64,000 bases of DNA from Leucobacter rhizosphaerae. GTDB lineage: Bacteria; Actinomycetota; Actinomycetes; Actinomycetales; Microbacteriaceae. This document shows, piece by piece, positions 1 through 9,090 of the stretch. The stretch is from positions 1,302,001 to 1,366,000 of the forward strand of contig NZ_CP095043.1 in assembly GCF_022919175.1 (NCBI RefSeq), written 5' to 3'. Made by a program: the position numbers and the translations under genes. The notes beneath the pieces are model-generated. The model worked only from the letters and a program-made list of their open reading frames with translations. It did no database searches and was not told where the DNA came from. The first letter of the stretch is position 1. Each line of letters begins with the position of its first letter.

Positions 1-1614
1 ACCGGTCAACTCGACGATGGGCGTCGTCGTGCGGTAGTCGTTCCAATGCACGGGGCCAGTGACCCCGGCTGGCAGGCTCGTCGCGCTCTCGCCGGGCTGA
101 TCAGCCGACGTCTGCACGTCACTGACCGGATCAAAGCCTCTGATGTCGAGATCGGTGTATGAGTTGAAGGTCGGGAGTGTCCAAGAGTTATGTGTCGAGG
201 ATTCGGTGCCGAAGTCGCGGATGACATCCACCGGGGTGTAGACCGTCAGTGCTTGGGCGATAGCATAGGCTTCGTCCCCAGGTAGAGCGGTACCGACCGG
301 GCGCAATGCCTCGCTGGGATAGGTGCGCAGGCTCATGTCGGGAGCCTTGATGGTGAGCGCGGCGGGTGTCCCCGGGCCTGCCTGCACGACATTCATCGTG
401 CCGGAATCGCGCACCGAGTTCGTCTCATTGCGAGACGCCCCATCCTGCACGCCAGTAGCCTTGGCGCCGGGAACTCCGTAACCGGTCGCCCCGTTGTACG
501 CACGAGATCCATACTTTTCGAGGTCGGCCTCGATCGCGGCGATATCGGTAGCGGACAGCGAAGGGTACATAGCTTCGGGAGACAGGTCATCGGTGAAGGT
601 GATGTCACCGATCGCCGGCATCGCACCCTTGCCGCCAGCCGGGGCCGAGAACAGCACATGATAGGTGGTCTGCTTGCACGTGCGGGTAGTATCCCAGGGG
701 CACTGAGTATTGATCGGACCGTAGTGGTATCCGGTGTTCTCCTGCAGCGCGACACCATTCTTCGAGATGTCCCACATCAGCCGTGCCGATGCCTGCACGT
801 TCGGGAGATCAGCCGCGTCGATCGCGACGCCGTTGTACCCGTCGGCGACGATCTGTGCGGCGGCGATGGGGAGGTCCTGGCCCTGATGGGCGAGGTTCAG
901 GACCTTCACGGTGACGTCGACGATGTCGGTGCCGGACACGATCGTGCCGCGATTGCAGACCAGGGTCTGCTCTTCGAGTTCGTCGATCGAGTCCGCGGTC
1001 AGCGGGATCGTAGGCTCGCCCGCGGTTTCCGGCGTGATCGAGGAGCCGTCTGCCAGGCAGAAGCCGGGGAGTTCGGTGATCTCCATGCCCTTGGGGAACG
1101 TGATCGTGAACGTCGTGTTCTCCGCCGTACCCGAAGGGACCGCGTACTCGACCTCGTAGGTGACGGTGTCGTTCACCCGCACGATCCCGTTGTTGGGTCC
1201 GGAGTCGTTGCCCGCGTTGCTATCGGCCTCCCAGCCCGGAGTACCGTCGGACTTGATGCGCACATCGAGTGCGAGGGTCGGAAGCGCGGGGTCGGGGTCG
1301 TCGATGTCCGCCGGTGCCGGGGCATCCTCGTCGCCCTGCGGTGCCGGGGCATCCTGGGGTGAGGGCGCGTCTTCGCTACCCGTCTCGGGCGCATCCGCCG
1401 GAGCCTCTGACACCGGCGCCTCGGTTGCCGGGGCCTCGGTCGTAGGCGTCTCGGTCTGCGTGTCGGAATCTTCCGCCCACGACATCGTGGCCGGGGTGAG
1501 GGTGAACGCCAACGCAAGCGTCAACGCGGAGGCAACGAGTTTACCCCCCTCCCTCCCCGAAAAGAGGGGTCGTCTCGCGAGGCGTCTGCCCTGCGACTGG
1601 TTACTGATGTGCAC
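1..1614 (-). CDS. Large secreted surface protein, N-terminal part (runs off the window)
   Basis: The minus strand is open from a GTG at 1614 to the window edge, giving 538 in-frame codons and no stop, so the C-terminus is missing. A GAGGAGA ribosome-binding site precedes the GTG. The product starts with a basic stretch and a hydrophobic segment typical of a signal peptide (residues about 25-46, ending near MSWAED). A Thr/Pro/Glu/Ala-rich stalk follows (about 47-95), then beta-rich domains resembling isopeptide or DUF11-type adhesin modules (for example NDTVTYEVEY). This looks like a cell-wall-anchored or exported adhesin, but the anchor cannot be checked. It lies 242 bp downstream of, and in the same direction as, the membrane-tethered sigma factor gene, which may control it (inference). 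Confidence 0.8.
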   Translation of the reverse strand, partial: MHISNQSQGRRLARRPLFSGREGGKLVASALTLALAFTLTPATMSWAEDSDTQTETPTTEAPATEAPVSEAPADAPETGSEDAPSPQDAPAPQGDEDAPAPADIDDPDPALPTLALDVRIKSDGTPGWEADSNAGNDSGPNNGIVRVNDTVTYEVEYAVPSGTAENTTFTITFPKGMEITELPGFCLADGSSITPETAGEPTIPLTADSIDELEEQTLVCNRGTIVSGTDIVDVTVKVLNLAHQGQDLPIAAAQIVADGYNGVAIDAADLPNVQASARLMWDISKNGVALQENTGYHYGPINTQCPWDTTRTCKQTTYHVLFSAPAGGKGAMPAIGDITFTDDLSPEAMYPSLSATDIAAIEADLEKYGSRAYNGATGYGVPGAKATGVQDGASRNETNSVRDSGTMNVVQAGPGTPAALTIKAPDMSLRTYPSEALRPVGTALPGDEAYAIAQALTVYTPVDVIRDFGTESSTHNSWTLPTFNSYTDLDIRGFDPVSDVQTSADQPGESATSLPAGVTGPVHWNDYRTTTPIVELTG

Positions 1615-1856
1615 TATGGTCTCCTCGTTCTCTCCATACAACGACAGGGTGTTCTGGAAGCAGATCCCCCCGCCAGGGGCCTGCATCCTTTCGGATCTGC
1701 GTGCGCGAGGGCGCGTGCAGACGAATGTCCCTTCACATGTAAAGACCGCATCCGGGCGTGGAGTGTTACAGGGTTTTGGAATATTCGTCAGAAATCTTTG
1801 CCCGCACTGGGTGCACGTCGTCGTGCGCGGGAGGCTCGTCATCGGATGATCCCCTG

Positions 1857-3092
1857 CTAGTCCCGGAGTATCCAATTCGGGGTGGTGTCATCTGGCGAGA
1901 CCTTGGGTTCGCTCTCGGGAAGTTCCGGCGCCCCCTTACCCGTGGAGTCGGGGTCTGGGGTGGTGCCGGTGGTGGGGGTGGTCTCGCCTGGTTCCGCAGT
2001 AATGGGCGGAGTGCTTCCCGGCACATCGGGTTCACTGCCGGGGGTGTTGGTGGTTTCGGTGCCGGCGGTCGGGGTGGTGGGGGTGCCGGTGGCGTCTTTC
2101 GGGAACAGAGTGAACGCGCCCGCGATCAGGAGCGCGATCCCTGCGGCAAGTCCCACCCATCCGGCGATCTTGCTCCCGCTCACGGTTCCCGCCGCCTGCC
2201 CGGCTTCCGTGGATGGCTGCGGGTGGGTGACCGCTGACGCGGCAGGCGCATCACCACCAGCGAACGCTGCTGCCCCGGCGACTCCGCTGCCGGCAATGAT
2301 GGGGCCGGCCCAGGCGCGCAGCTGCTGCCCGAGATCCCGCAACCTCGACACCTGCCCCGTGCACTCCGTGCACTCGGGCAGGTGCTGTTCTACTTTGGCG
2401 GTGTCGCGCTTCCCGAGCTCGCCGCGCACATGCTCGCCCAGGAGGCGGGCAGTGTCCGCGCAATCGGGGTCACGGGTCTCGACGTACTGCTGCAGGTAGG
2501 CGGCGGCGAGCTTCTTCCGGCCCCGGTGCGCGATCACCCGCACCGCACCCGCCTGCACCCCCAGATACTCCGACGCAGCCTCAGCCGTAACCCCCTCGAC
2601 GTCCAGCAGCCACAACACCCGACGCGCATCCTCCGCAAGCATCCCGAACGCACGCCCGATCTGATCCCGCTCCCCGAGGAACTCAACTGCGGGTTCTTCG
2701 GGTTCGTCGAAAAGCTCCGCAAGGACATCCGGGGCGACAGTGACCGTGCCGGCGTCTGTCTGGCAGGTGCGGATCGCTTCGCTGCGAAGCGAGATCAGCA
2801 CGTACCCGAGCACCGAGTCCGTCGGACCTTTCCCGTTCGACAGTGCCCGCAGCACCCGCACGAAGGTCTCCGACACGAGGTCTTCGGCTTTGCCACGGTC
2901 ACGCGTCATCAGGAGGGCCTGCGAGAATGCCGCATCCTGATGCCGGGCATACAACTCCCCGAACGCCGCACGACCCATTTCAGTGTCGGCGCCGGCACGC
3001 ACCAGATCACACAACGCCCGATCATCCAGTGCCTGCACGTCGGGGCGGGGCGAAGGGGCTGGATCCGGAAGACGCAGTACGGCATCGCTCAT
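1857..3092 (-). CDS. ECF-type sigma factor fused to an anti-sigma zinc finger and membrane anchor
   Basis: A 411-residue protein. Residues about 44-110 match sigma-70 region 2 (FGELYARHQDAAF, AEDLVSETFVRVLRAL) and about 148-200 match region 4 (VTAEAASEYLGVQAGAVRVIAHRGRKKL). Residues 237-244 carry an HxxxCxxC anti-sigma zinc-finger signature (HLPECTEC). A transmembrane segment lies at about 311-330, followed by an 80-residue Thr/Pro/Glu-rich tail predicted to be outside the cell. Sigma factor, anti-sigma-like domain and sensor anchor are therefore in one polypeptide. The start at 3092 was chosen because GGGGAGGT lies upstream and the sigma fold begins soon after; the frame stays open further upstream but looks non-coding. 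Regulation by membrane tethering or proteolytic release, and the adjacent surface-protein gene as a target, are inferences. Confidence 0.85.
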   Translation of the reverse strand: MSDAVLRLPDPAPSPRPDVQALDDRALCDLVRAGADTEMGRAAFGELYARHQDAAFSQALLMTRDRGKAEDLVSETFVRVLRALSNGKGPTDSVLGYVLISLRSEAIRTCQTDAGTVTVAPDVLAELFDEPEEPAVEFLGERDQIGRAFGMLAEDARRVLWLLDVEGVTAEAASEYLGVQAGAVRVIAHRGRKKLAAAYLQQYVETRDPDCADTARLLGEHVRGELGKRDTAKVEQHLPECTECTGQVSRLRDLGQQLRAWAGPIIAGSGVAGAAAFAGGDAPAASAVTHPQPSTEAGQAAGTVSGSKIAGWVGLAAGIALLIAGAFTLFPKDATGTPTTPTAGTETTNTPGSEPDVPGSTPPITAEPGETTPTTGTTPDPDSTGKGAPELPESEPKVSPDDTTPNWILRD

Positions 3093-3615
3093 CGTCCCTG
3101 CACCTCCCCGGATCCTCAGACATCCCCACCGCGCCTGTAGTTGATCAGCAGATCCCCGAGATTCCGCCGATTCTGCTCTGATGATAACCCGAAGCTGAGA
3201 ATCTCCAGGGCGGAGAAAGGGGTGAAGATACACGCGCCCAGCATCCTCCGAGGCCCGGAGAACCGCGTCATTCAGGACAAACACGACCCTACGAACACCG
3301 GATGTCTGGTAAACGCGCATCTTTGCGGTGTTGGCCGGAGATGGGCTGCACGCTCCGGGCGAGCGGGGTCGGAGTCTGGTGTACACGCATGGTGCGTCTG
3401 GCGGGCACCCGTCTGCGCTGGTGAAGCTCGCGGCCGTACTTGCTGCGGTGATAGGCCGGGAGTATCTGGTCGGGTTCAGCGTCGAGCCTGACGGACCCGC
3501 GATACTCGCGCGCGCCCGCCTCACGATACTGGTTCGGCGTCTCCCGGCGCACCTCACAGGTGAACGGGGGCTTCCTGCTGCACGCATCCCCCGCAGGACG
3601 GGAGGAGACGACAGC
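3093..3615. other. Divergent intergenic region between the sigma-factor and ArdC genes
   Basis: About 520 bp with no convincing gene. It must hold the promoters for the leftward sigma-factor gene and for the rightward transfer operon. Reading frames cross it on both strands, but their translations are Arg/Pro-rich and have no ribosome-binding site or recognisable domain. I could not identify a reliable -35/-10 pair or operator. Confidence 0.5.
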
Positions 3616-4725
3616 ATGGCAGGAGAGACTCGACACGGCAGTGCACGTGCGGCGCGTGAGGCGAAGCTCGACGAGGTGCGCGAACAACTCAGTGCTCAGG
3701 TTGAGGAGCTCGTCACCGGTGAGGACTGGAAGCAGGCGCTGGCGTTCGCGGCAAGGTTCCGGTCCCGCAGCGTGAACAACTCGTGGCTGATCTTCGCCCA
3801 GCACCAGGCCGCCTGGGAAGTCGGCCGCGTGCCCGACCCGATGCCGACCTATGTGGCCGGGTTCCGGCAGTGGGAACGGCTCGGACGCCGGGTCGAGAAG
3901 GGCCAGAAGGGGTACGCGATCCTCGCCCCGGTCACCGGGAAGTTCGCCTCGAGAACCCCTGACGATCCGGTGTCGTGGCGGAAGCTCGCCCCGAAGGAGC
4001 GGCCGGAGCCGGGCGAGGTGGTCAGGTCGCGGATGATCGGGACGAAAGTCGCCTACGTCTTCGATATCTCCCAGACCGATGGCCCGGACGTACCTCTCCC
4101 GCCTTCGCCGCAGCTTCTCGAAGGCGAGACACCGGCGGGGCTCCGGGATGGTCTGATCCGCCAGGTGACCGAGGCCGGGTTCCAGTTTCTGCCGGTCCCG
4201 CACGAGGGCATGTTCCGCGGAGCGAACGGCCTTACGAACTTCGACACTCGGCAGGTGGCGGTGCGAACGAACATGGACGATGCCGCCCAGGTGAAGACCC
4301 TCGTCCACGAGCTCGCGCACGTGAAGATGCACGGCCCCGACCATGAGGAGGCCCGGCAGCATCGCGGGATCGGCGAAGTCGAAGCCGAGTCGGTTGCGCT
4401 CATGGTCGGGGCGGCGCACGGCATGGACACGAGCACCTACACGGTTCCGTACGTGTCGGGGTGGGCGATGGCCGCCGACGGGAAGAATCCCGTCCAGATC
4501 GTGCAGGGCACCGCGGAGCGGGTGCGGAAAATCGCGGTGGAGATCCTAGATCGCCTCGACACTTTGCAGATCGGCGATGGCACACCGCCTGGTCTCACCC
4601 GAGACGACCCCGCACGCGCGGCCGAGCCGCAGGCATCCCGGAGGCAGCCGGCACGGTCGTCAGCAAGGAAGCCAGTGCCTCAGCCGCGGTCTTCCGGCTC
4701 TGCGTCTCTGTTGCGGGGTCTGTGA
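3616..4725 (+). CDS. ArdC-like antirestriction / zincin metallopeptidase protein
   Basis: A 369-residue protein with the ArdC layout. The N-terminal ssDNA-binding domain (about 15-150) has typical motifs such as NNSWLIF and GFRQWERLGRRVEKGQKGYAIL. A C-terminal zincin-like domain carries HELAH (231-235) and a downstream EVEAES motif (254-259) supplying the third zinc ligand. ArdC proteins of conjugative plasmids protect incoming single-stranded DNA from restriction, and family members are often the leading genes of transfer regions. The ATG at 3616 follows GGGAGGAG at good spacing. Its stop overlaps the next start (TGATG), so it probably heads the transfer operon. Confidence 0.87.
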   Translation: MAGETRHGSARAAREAKLDEVREQLSAQVEELVTGEDWKQALAFAARFRSRSVNNSWLIFAQHQAAWEVGRVPDPMPTYVAGFRQWERLGRRVEKGQKGYAILAPVTGKFASRTPDDPVSWRKLAPKERPEPGEVVRSRMIGTKVAYVFDISQTDGPDVPLPPSPQLLEGETPAGLRDGLIRQVTEAGFQFLPVPHEGMFRGANGLTNFDTRQVAVRTNMDDAAQVKTLVHELAHVKMHGPDHEEARQHRGIGEVEAESVALMVGAAHGMDTSTYTVPYVSGWAMAADGKNPVQIVQGTAERVRKIAVEILDRLDTLQIGDGTPPGLTRDDPARAAEPQASRRQPARSSARKPVPQPRSSGSASLLRGL

Positions 4726-5642
4726 TGGACGCCGGACGCCTCCTCGCCCCGGTCGCCGGGATGACACTCGCGGATGCCGCCGCGCACTACGCAGGCCTCG
4801 GCGTGCCGGTGTTCCCGTGTGTGCCTCATGAGAAGCGGCCGCTCGTCGCTCACGGGTTCAAGGACTCCAGCACCGATCCCGCGCAGGTCGCGCAGTGGTG
4901 GGGGCGGTGGCCGGAGGCGAACATCGGCATCCCGACCGGCCCCATCTCGGGGTTTGAGGTCGTCGACGTCGACGTGAAGGGCGACCCTCCACGTGGCCCC
5001 GAGTCGTGGCAGCACGCCACCGAGGCGGGCCTGCTCGATGGGTGGGCGGCGCAGGTCGTCACCCCGTCCGGTGGCTTGCACGCCTACTACCCGGCAGCAG
5101 ACGTCGAGCAGCGCTCCTGGGCTTCGGGTGCGACGCAGATCGACTTCCGCGGCACCGCCGGCTACGTCGTCGCCCCGCCCTCAAGAATCCTCATCGACGG
5201 CGAGATAGCCGCCTATCAGCTCCTCGACCTCGCCACCGGCGACGTGCAGCCCGTCAACGCGGGCGCGCTGCGGGAGCTCCTGGACCCGAAGCCACCTCGG
5301 ATGTCGTGGAAGGGGCGCCGGTTTGGCGGGACCGTGGAACAGCGCGCACAGCGGATCGCGGCGTGGCTGGAAGGGCAGGGAGAGGGCGAACGGAACCAAG
5401 GCCTGTTCTGGGCGTCGTGCCGCCTCGCAGACAACGGGGCCTCCCTGGCGGAGACGTTCGCGGCGCTGGGCCCGGTCGCGGAAGGGATCGGCCTGCCGCC
5501 GCGGGAGATCGAGCGCACGATCCGCTCCGCCTACCGCATGCCAAGACCCACCCCACCCGCATCCGCATCCGCATCCGCGAACAGCGCGTCGCGCCCGGTC
5601 GCGCAGCATGCTCCGGCCGACCGAGGGCGAGTGCTCGCGTGA
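4725..5642 (+). CDS. Bifunctional primase/polymerase (prim-pol) domain protein
   Basis: A 305-residue protein whose first 210 residues match the prim-pol domain. The metal-binding DVD motif is at 81-83 (FEVVDVDVK), a SGGLHAYY motif at 115-122 supplies the conserved His, and a VVAPPS motif is near 148-153. A short C-terminal extension resembles the primase-associated helical region (ERNQGLFWASCRLADNG). Such proteins prime or copy single-stranded ICE and plasmid DNA after transfer. No helicase domain is attached, so a partner helicase would be needed for autonomous replication (inference). It overlaps its neighbours at TGATG and GTGA junctions, consistent with translational coupling. Confidence 0.86.
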   Translation: MDAGRLLAPVAGMTLADAAAHYAGLGVPVFPCVPHEKRPLVAHGFKDSSTDPAQVAQWWGRWPEANIGIPTGPISGFEVVDVDVKGDPPRGPESWQHATEAGLLDGWAAQVVTPSGGLHAYYPAADVEQRSWASGATQIDFRGTAGYVVAPPSRILIDGEIAAYQLLDLATGDVQPVNAGALRELLDPKPPRMSWKGRRFGGTVEQRAQRIAAWLEGQGEGERNQGLFWASCRLADNGASLAETFAALGPVAEGIGLPPREIERTIRSAYRMPRPTPPASASASANSASRPVAQHAPADRGRVLA

Positions 5643-6475
5643 ACCAGAAGAGGGAGCGCAGGGGTGGCCGGCTGGCGGTGGGGACGGCGGTGGCAGGCAC
5701 GGTGCTAATCGCATGCGGAGCGTTCTGGCTGAGTTTCACCGCGCTGGCCGATCTCGCCCGCCGCTCCGGGATCGAGGAGGGGCAGGCGTGGGCGTGGCCG
5801 CTGATCGTGGACGGCATCATCGTCGTCGCGACCGTCGCCGTCGTCGCCCTCGCCGGCACCCGCACCTCCTGGTATCCGTGGCTACTCCTCATTTGCGGAG
5901 CCGCCCTCTCGGTGACCGCGAACTCCATCCACGCGATCGTCGCCGCCGACACGGACGTGCCAGCGGTTCTGGCCGCCTCGGTCGCGGCGGTGCCGCCGCT
6001 TGTGCTGCTCGCTATCACCCACCTCACCGTGGTCCTCACCCGGCACCAGGCCGAACACGACCCTGAGAACGCTGGTGACGAAGTCGCGGAGTTGCCCGCC
6101 GAGGGCGTGGAGGTGCCGGGCAGGCCGGTGCCGGTCGCGTCGCTGGAACCGGCGCCTCGAGCGCCGGTGCTCGCCGCGGCGCCGATGACCGATGCGGTAC
6201 CCGGCCCCGGAGAGAGCGATCCGCCGATGCCTGAGTACGGGCGGGGTGGGTGGTCGCGGCGTGAGGTGGCGGAGGTGCTGCGGTCGGGCGGCTGGTCGAA
6301 CAAGAAGATCGCCCGCTACCTCGACGTGCACCCCTCGACCGTCGGCCGCTGGCTCCCGCACGCCAGTGCCACGCCGGGCACCGATACCCAGCAACCGATT
6401 TCGGAAGTGCCGACGACCGACGCAGCAGCGGTGCCGGTTGCAGACGACCCCAGAGACGAGGAGGGTCCTCCATGA
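5639..6475 (+). CDS. DUF2637 (SpdB-like) membrane protein with C-terminal HTH
   Basis: A 278-residue protein starting at a GTG that overlaps the preceding stop. Four hydrophobic segments fill residues about 12-140 and match the DUF2637 family found in actinomycete conjugative elements, which is related to plasmid-spread (Spd) proteins. A Pro/Glu/Val-rich linker leads to a C-terminal helix-turn-helix (SNKKIARYLDVHPSTVGRWLP, about residues 219-240). Combining a membrane anchor with a DNA-binding HTH suggests it links element DNA to the membrane (inference). It sits inside the transfer operon, with an ATGA overlap to the next gene. Confidence 0.8.
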   Translation: MNQKRERRGGRLAVGTAVAGTVLIACGAFWLSFTALADLARRSGIEEGQAWAWPLIVDGIIVVATVAVVALAGTRTSWYPWLLLICGAALSVTANSIHAIVAADTDVPAVLAASVAAVPPLVLLAITHLTVVLTRHQAEHDPENAGDEVAELPAEGVEVPGRPVPVASLEPAPRAPVLAAAPMTDAVPGPGESDPPMPEYGRGGWSRREVAEVLRSGGWSNKKIARYLDVHPSTVGRWLPHASATPGTDTQQPISEVPTTDAAAVPVADDPRDEEGPP

Positions 6476-6942
6476 ACCCCGAACACGACCCCGATGTGGC
6501 GGAGGCGGCACGGTCTCGCCTGCATCCCGCGCTCGCTGCGGCGATGAACGCCGAACGGACTCCGCCGGGCGGGCTTGAGCAGGCGGAGGCCGAGCGGGCG
6601 ATGCTCGCCGCACATCGCGACCCCTCCCTGACCAGGCGCACCGAACGCGACCGCACGGGGACCGATTCCGCTGAGCCGGGACCGGAGCAGGCTGAGGCGG
6701 AGCAGCGGACGCAGATCCGGTGGGTTCGGCCGACCGAGCTGGCGATGCGGGGCGGCGCCCGCGCGACCGGGTGGGGGCTCGCTCTGCGGGCCGAGCTCGC
6801 CCAGCGCCTCCGCTACGCCCGCGCACAACACCGCGCCGCCGAGCAGGGCGACAGACCCTCGCGGTTGCCCGATCTGTCGATCCGGGGCCGCAGGAACCAG
6901 GCACGACCGGAGCCTGCACGTTCGGGAATGGGACTGAGGTGA
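6472..6942 (+). CDS. Small charged protein of unknown function in the transfer operon
   Basis: A 156-residue protein, not recognised. It is rich in Arg, Glu and Ala, contains no hydrophobic segment and looks cytoplasmic, with a helical central part (about 80-125, WVRPTELAMRGG then ALRAELAQRLRYAR). The ATG overlaps the stop of the DUF2637 gene (ATGA), so it is translationally coupled. Position and basic charge would fit a DNA-binding accessory of conjugation, but no domain supports this. Confidence 0.65.
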   Translation: MNPEHDPDVAEAARSRLHPALAAAMNAERTPPGGLEQAEAERAMLAAHRDPSLTRRTERDRTGTDSAEPGPEQAEAEQRTQIRWVRPTELAMRGGARATGWGLALRAELAQRLRYARAQHRAAEQGDRPSRLPDLSIRGRRNQARPEPARSGMGLR

Positions 6943-7035
6943 TCCGCAGTGCACGAGTTCACGTCTCCGTTTGCGCGGGACCTCCCCGGCCCGATGCACC
7001 CAGAGTGCACCTGCCCCACAGGAGGTGCCCAGAGC

Positions 7036-7908
7036 ATGAAGAGAACCAGCAACAGAAGAACCCCTGCCGGGCAGCCCGAAACGGGCGCACGGCGGGGGTT
7101 CGAGCATTCCGAGGGGCTGCGCGCCCTGCTGATCCGGTTGCACGAGGAGGGTCGGTGGTCGTGGCGGTACGACCCCGAAGTGGAAGCGCTCATGCGACAT
7201 GCCGCGGACAAGTATGCGGCGCTCGCTCGCCGGCATGGCCTGGACCCGTGGGAGGCCGCGGCTGCCGCGTTCGATGCGATGCGCACCGGCGCCGTCCGGC
7301 GCGCCGAAGACCCCTGGGCAGTGATCACCCGGGCGGTGAAGGTCACCTGCATCGCCGAGGAACGCGCGAACGGGCTCTTGTGCTCGGTGCATCAGGCGAG
7401 ACGGCCGAAGTTCTCGGTCTTCCACGACGCGGAACGCTTCTCGGACCGCGAGAACCCCCTCACCGACTACCACCCCGCCTTCCACACCACCGCCCCGGAC
7501 GAATCGGACGACGATGAGGAGGCCGTCGCGCGGGTGGGGGCGGCGGTCGCGGATGCGGTGCTGCTGTTCCATCTGCTCGGTTGGCCTTCAGAGACTGCGC
7601 AGTCGGGCATCGAGCTGGTCGTGACGAGGCTCACGGAATCCAACTCGCGCTCTCAGGCGTTCGAGTCGCTCCGCCGCGACTACCACGCCCGCGCCTTGCT
7701 CGATCTCCCGGTGAGGTCGTGGCTGTCGATGCTGCGGCTCCTCCTCGGCACCCCGGACCCAGCTCTCGCACACACGCGGGCCGCCCGCGGTCTCCTGCAC
7801 CGGCTCCTCTCGGGCGAACCTGTCCTCGCGCTCCTCGCAGACGACGCCGTCGCTACCGGCATCGTCCTCGCCGCCCCGAATGTGGGAGGCACCGATGTCT
7901 GCGAGTAG
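7036..7908 (+). CDS. Uncharacterised protein with a weak sigma-region-like N-terminal half
   Basis: A 290-residue protein, not assigned to a family. The start at ATG 7036 is preferred over the GTG at 6949 because GGAGGTG lies 8 nt before it. Residues about 25-125 form a helical region with an arrangement (HAADKYAALARRHGLDPWEAA, then PWAVITRAVKVTCIAEERAN) that resembles sigma-70 region 2 of divergent ECF-like proteins. The C-terminal half is helical and Leu-rich with no catalytic motif. It ends inside the start region of the ParB-like gene. A regulatory or replication-accessory role within the ICE is possible but unproven. Confidence 0.65.
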   Translation: MKRTSNRRTPAGQPETGARRGFEHSEGLRALLIRLHEEGRWSWRYDPEVEALMRHAADKYAALARRHGLDPWEAAAAAFDAMRTGAVRRAEDPWAVITRAVKVTCIAEERANGLLCSVHQARRPKFSVFHDAERFSDRENPLTDYHPAFHTTAPDESDDDEEAVARVGAAVADAVLLFHLLGWPSETAQSGIELVVTRLTESNSRSQAFESLRRDYHARALLDLPVRSWLSMLRLLLGTPDPALAHTRAARGLLHRLLSGEPVLALLADDAVATGIVLAAPNVGGTDVCE

Positions 7909-8998
7909 CCCTGGGCACATCGAGCTGAAACGCGCCCTCGATTCCATCCTCGTCGGGCAGCGGCATCGCACCGACCTGGGCGACATCGCGGCGCTGGCGG
8001 AGTCCATCCGGGCGGAGGGCCTGTTGCAGCCGATCACCGTCACTCCGGACGGGGCGCTCGTGTGCGGGCGCCGCCGGCTCGAAGCGTTGCGCCTCCTCGG
8101 GCACCGTTCCACGAACGTGTGGGTGCGGTCGAATCTCTCAGGCCGTCTCTCCCAGCTCCTCGCGGAGCAGAACGACAACGCCCTGCACAAGCCCCTCTCC
8201 CTGATCGAAGCCGAATCCCTCTACCGCGAGCTCAAAGTGGTGCTCGCCGAAGACGCCGCCCGCCGGCAGGCCGCCACACGGTTCGGTGCCGAGGGCGGAA
8301 GGCCCCAGGATCCTGCGGGAGTCCACGGTGCTGCCGAATCGGCGGCACCGGAACCGGCGGGTGATGCGCGTGCCCAGGCGGCCAGGATGGTGACGGGCCG
8401 GAAGTCGTACTCGATGCTCGAAGAAGTCGGCCGGCTTAAGGACCTCGCCAGCGACGAACGCAGGCCCGCGCACATCCGGGCGCAGGCCGCGGAGGAGGTC
8501 GCCCGGATCGAGGCCGGCGGGAAAGTGCACGGCGCGCACCTGCGCATGAACACCGCCCTCTCGCTCCACGAACTCGACCAGATCGCCGCCGACCCCGCCC
8601 AGCCGGAACTGGTACGGACGCAAGCCGCCGCCTCCGCCGAGGAAGTGCGGGCCGCAGCCACACGGGAAGCACGGACGACGGAGCTCGCACAACTCGCGAC
8701 CAAGGCGATCGCCCGCATCACCGCCGATGGCCGCAAGAAGGGCAAGAAGCCAGTACGGCCGGCGGAGCGTCCGAAGCTGACGCTCGTGGTGCTGCCGCCG
8801 CGCGCGTTCGTCGCGCTCTGGGCCGACATGGACGGCTGGACCCAGAAATACGACGCCACGACCCTCGCTGCAGAACTGACTGTGGCGGAGTGGGAGCGAG
8901 CCGAAGCGGTGCTGGCCGAGACTGTCGCGTTTTTCGCCCTCATCCGCGCCGCACGCGAGAACGCTGCGGCGGGCGGCGCTGAGGCGCACGCCGTCTGA
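7895..8998 (+). CDS. ParB/Srx-fold nuclease-domain protein
   Basis: A 367-residue protein starting at ATG 7895 after GGGAGGC; its 5' end overlaps the previous gene by 14 bp. The N-terminal ParB-like domain (about 10-125) shows ALAESIRAEGLLQPITVTPDG, the GRRRLEALRLLG motif that follows a ParB box, and EQNDNALHKPLSLIEAESLYR. A central helical region (about 155-240) probably includes the DNA-binding HTH (GRKSYSMLEEVGRLKDLA). No ParA partner is encoded nearby within the element, so a regulatory or stabilisation role is as likely as partition. Family assignment is firm; function is inferred. Confidence 0.82.
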   Translation: MSASSPGHIELKRALDSILVGQRHRTDLGDIAALAESIRAEGLLQPITVTPDGALVCGRRRLEALRLLGHRSTNVWVRSNLSGRLSQLLAEQNDNALHKPLSLIEAESLYRELKVVLAEDAARRQAATRFGAEGGRPQDPAGVHGAAESAAPEPAGDARAQAARMVTGRKSYSMLEEVGRLKDLASDERRPAHIRAQAAEEVARIEAGGKVHGAHLRMNTALSLHELDQIAADPAQPELVRTQAAASAEEVRAAATREARTTELAQLATKAIARITADGRKKGKKPVRPAERPKLTLVVLPPRAFVALWADMDGWTQKYDATTLAAELTVAEWERAEAVLAETVAFFALIRAARENAAAGGAEAHAV

Positions 8999-9090
8999 CC
9001 CCACCGCTCCGCCACGACGCATCAGCGGCGGGGCCAGAGGTGTGCACCTTCTGGGTACCGAACTCGCCCGTTCGCCGGAAGGAACCCAGT

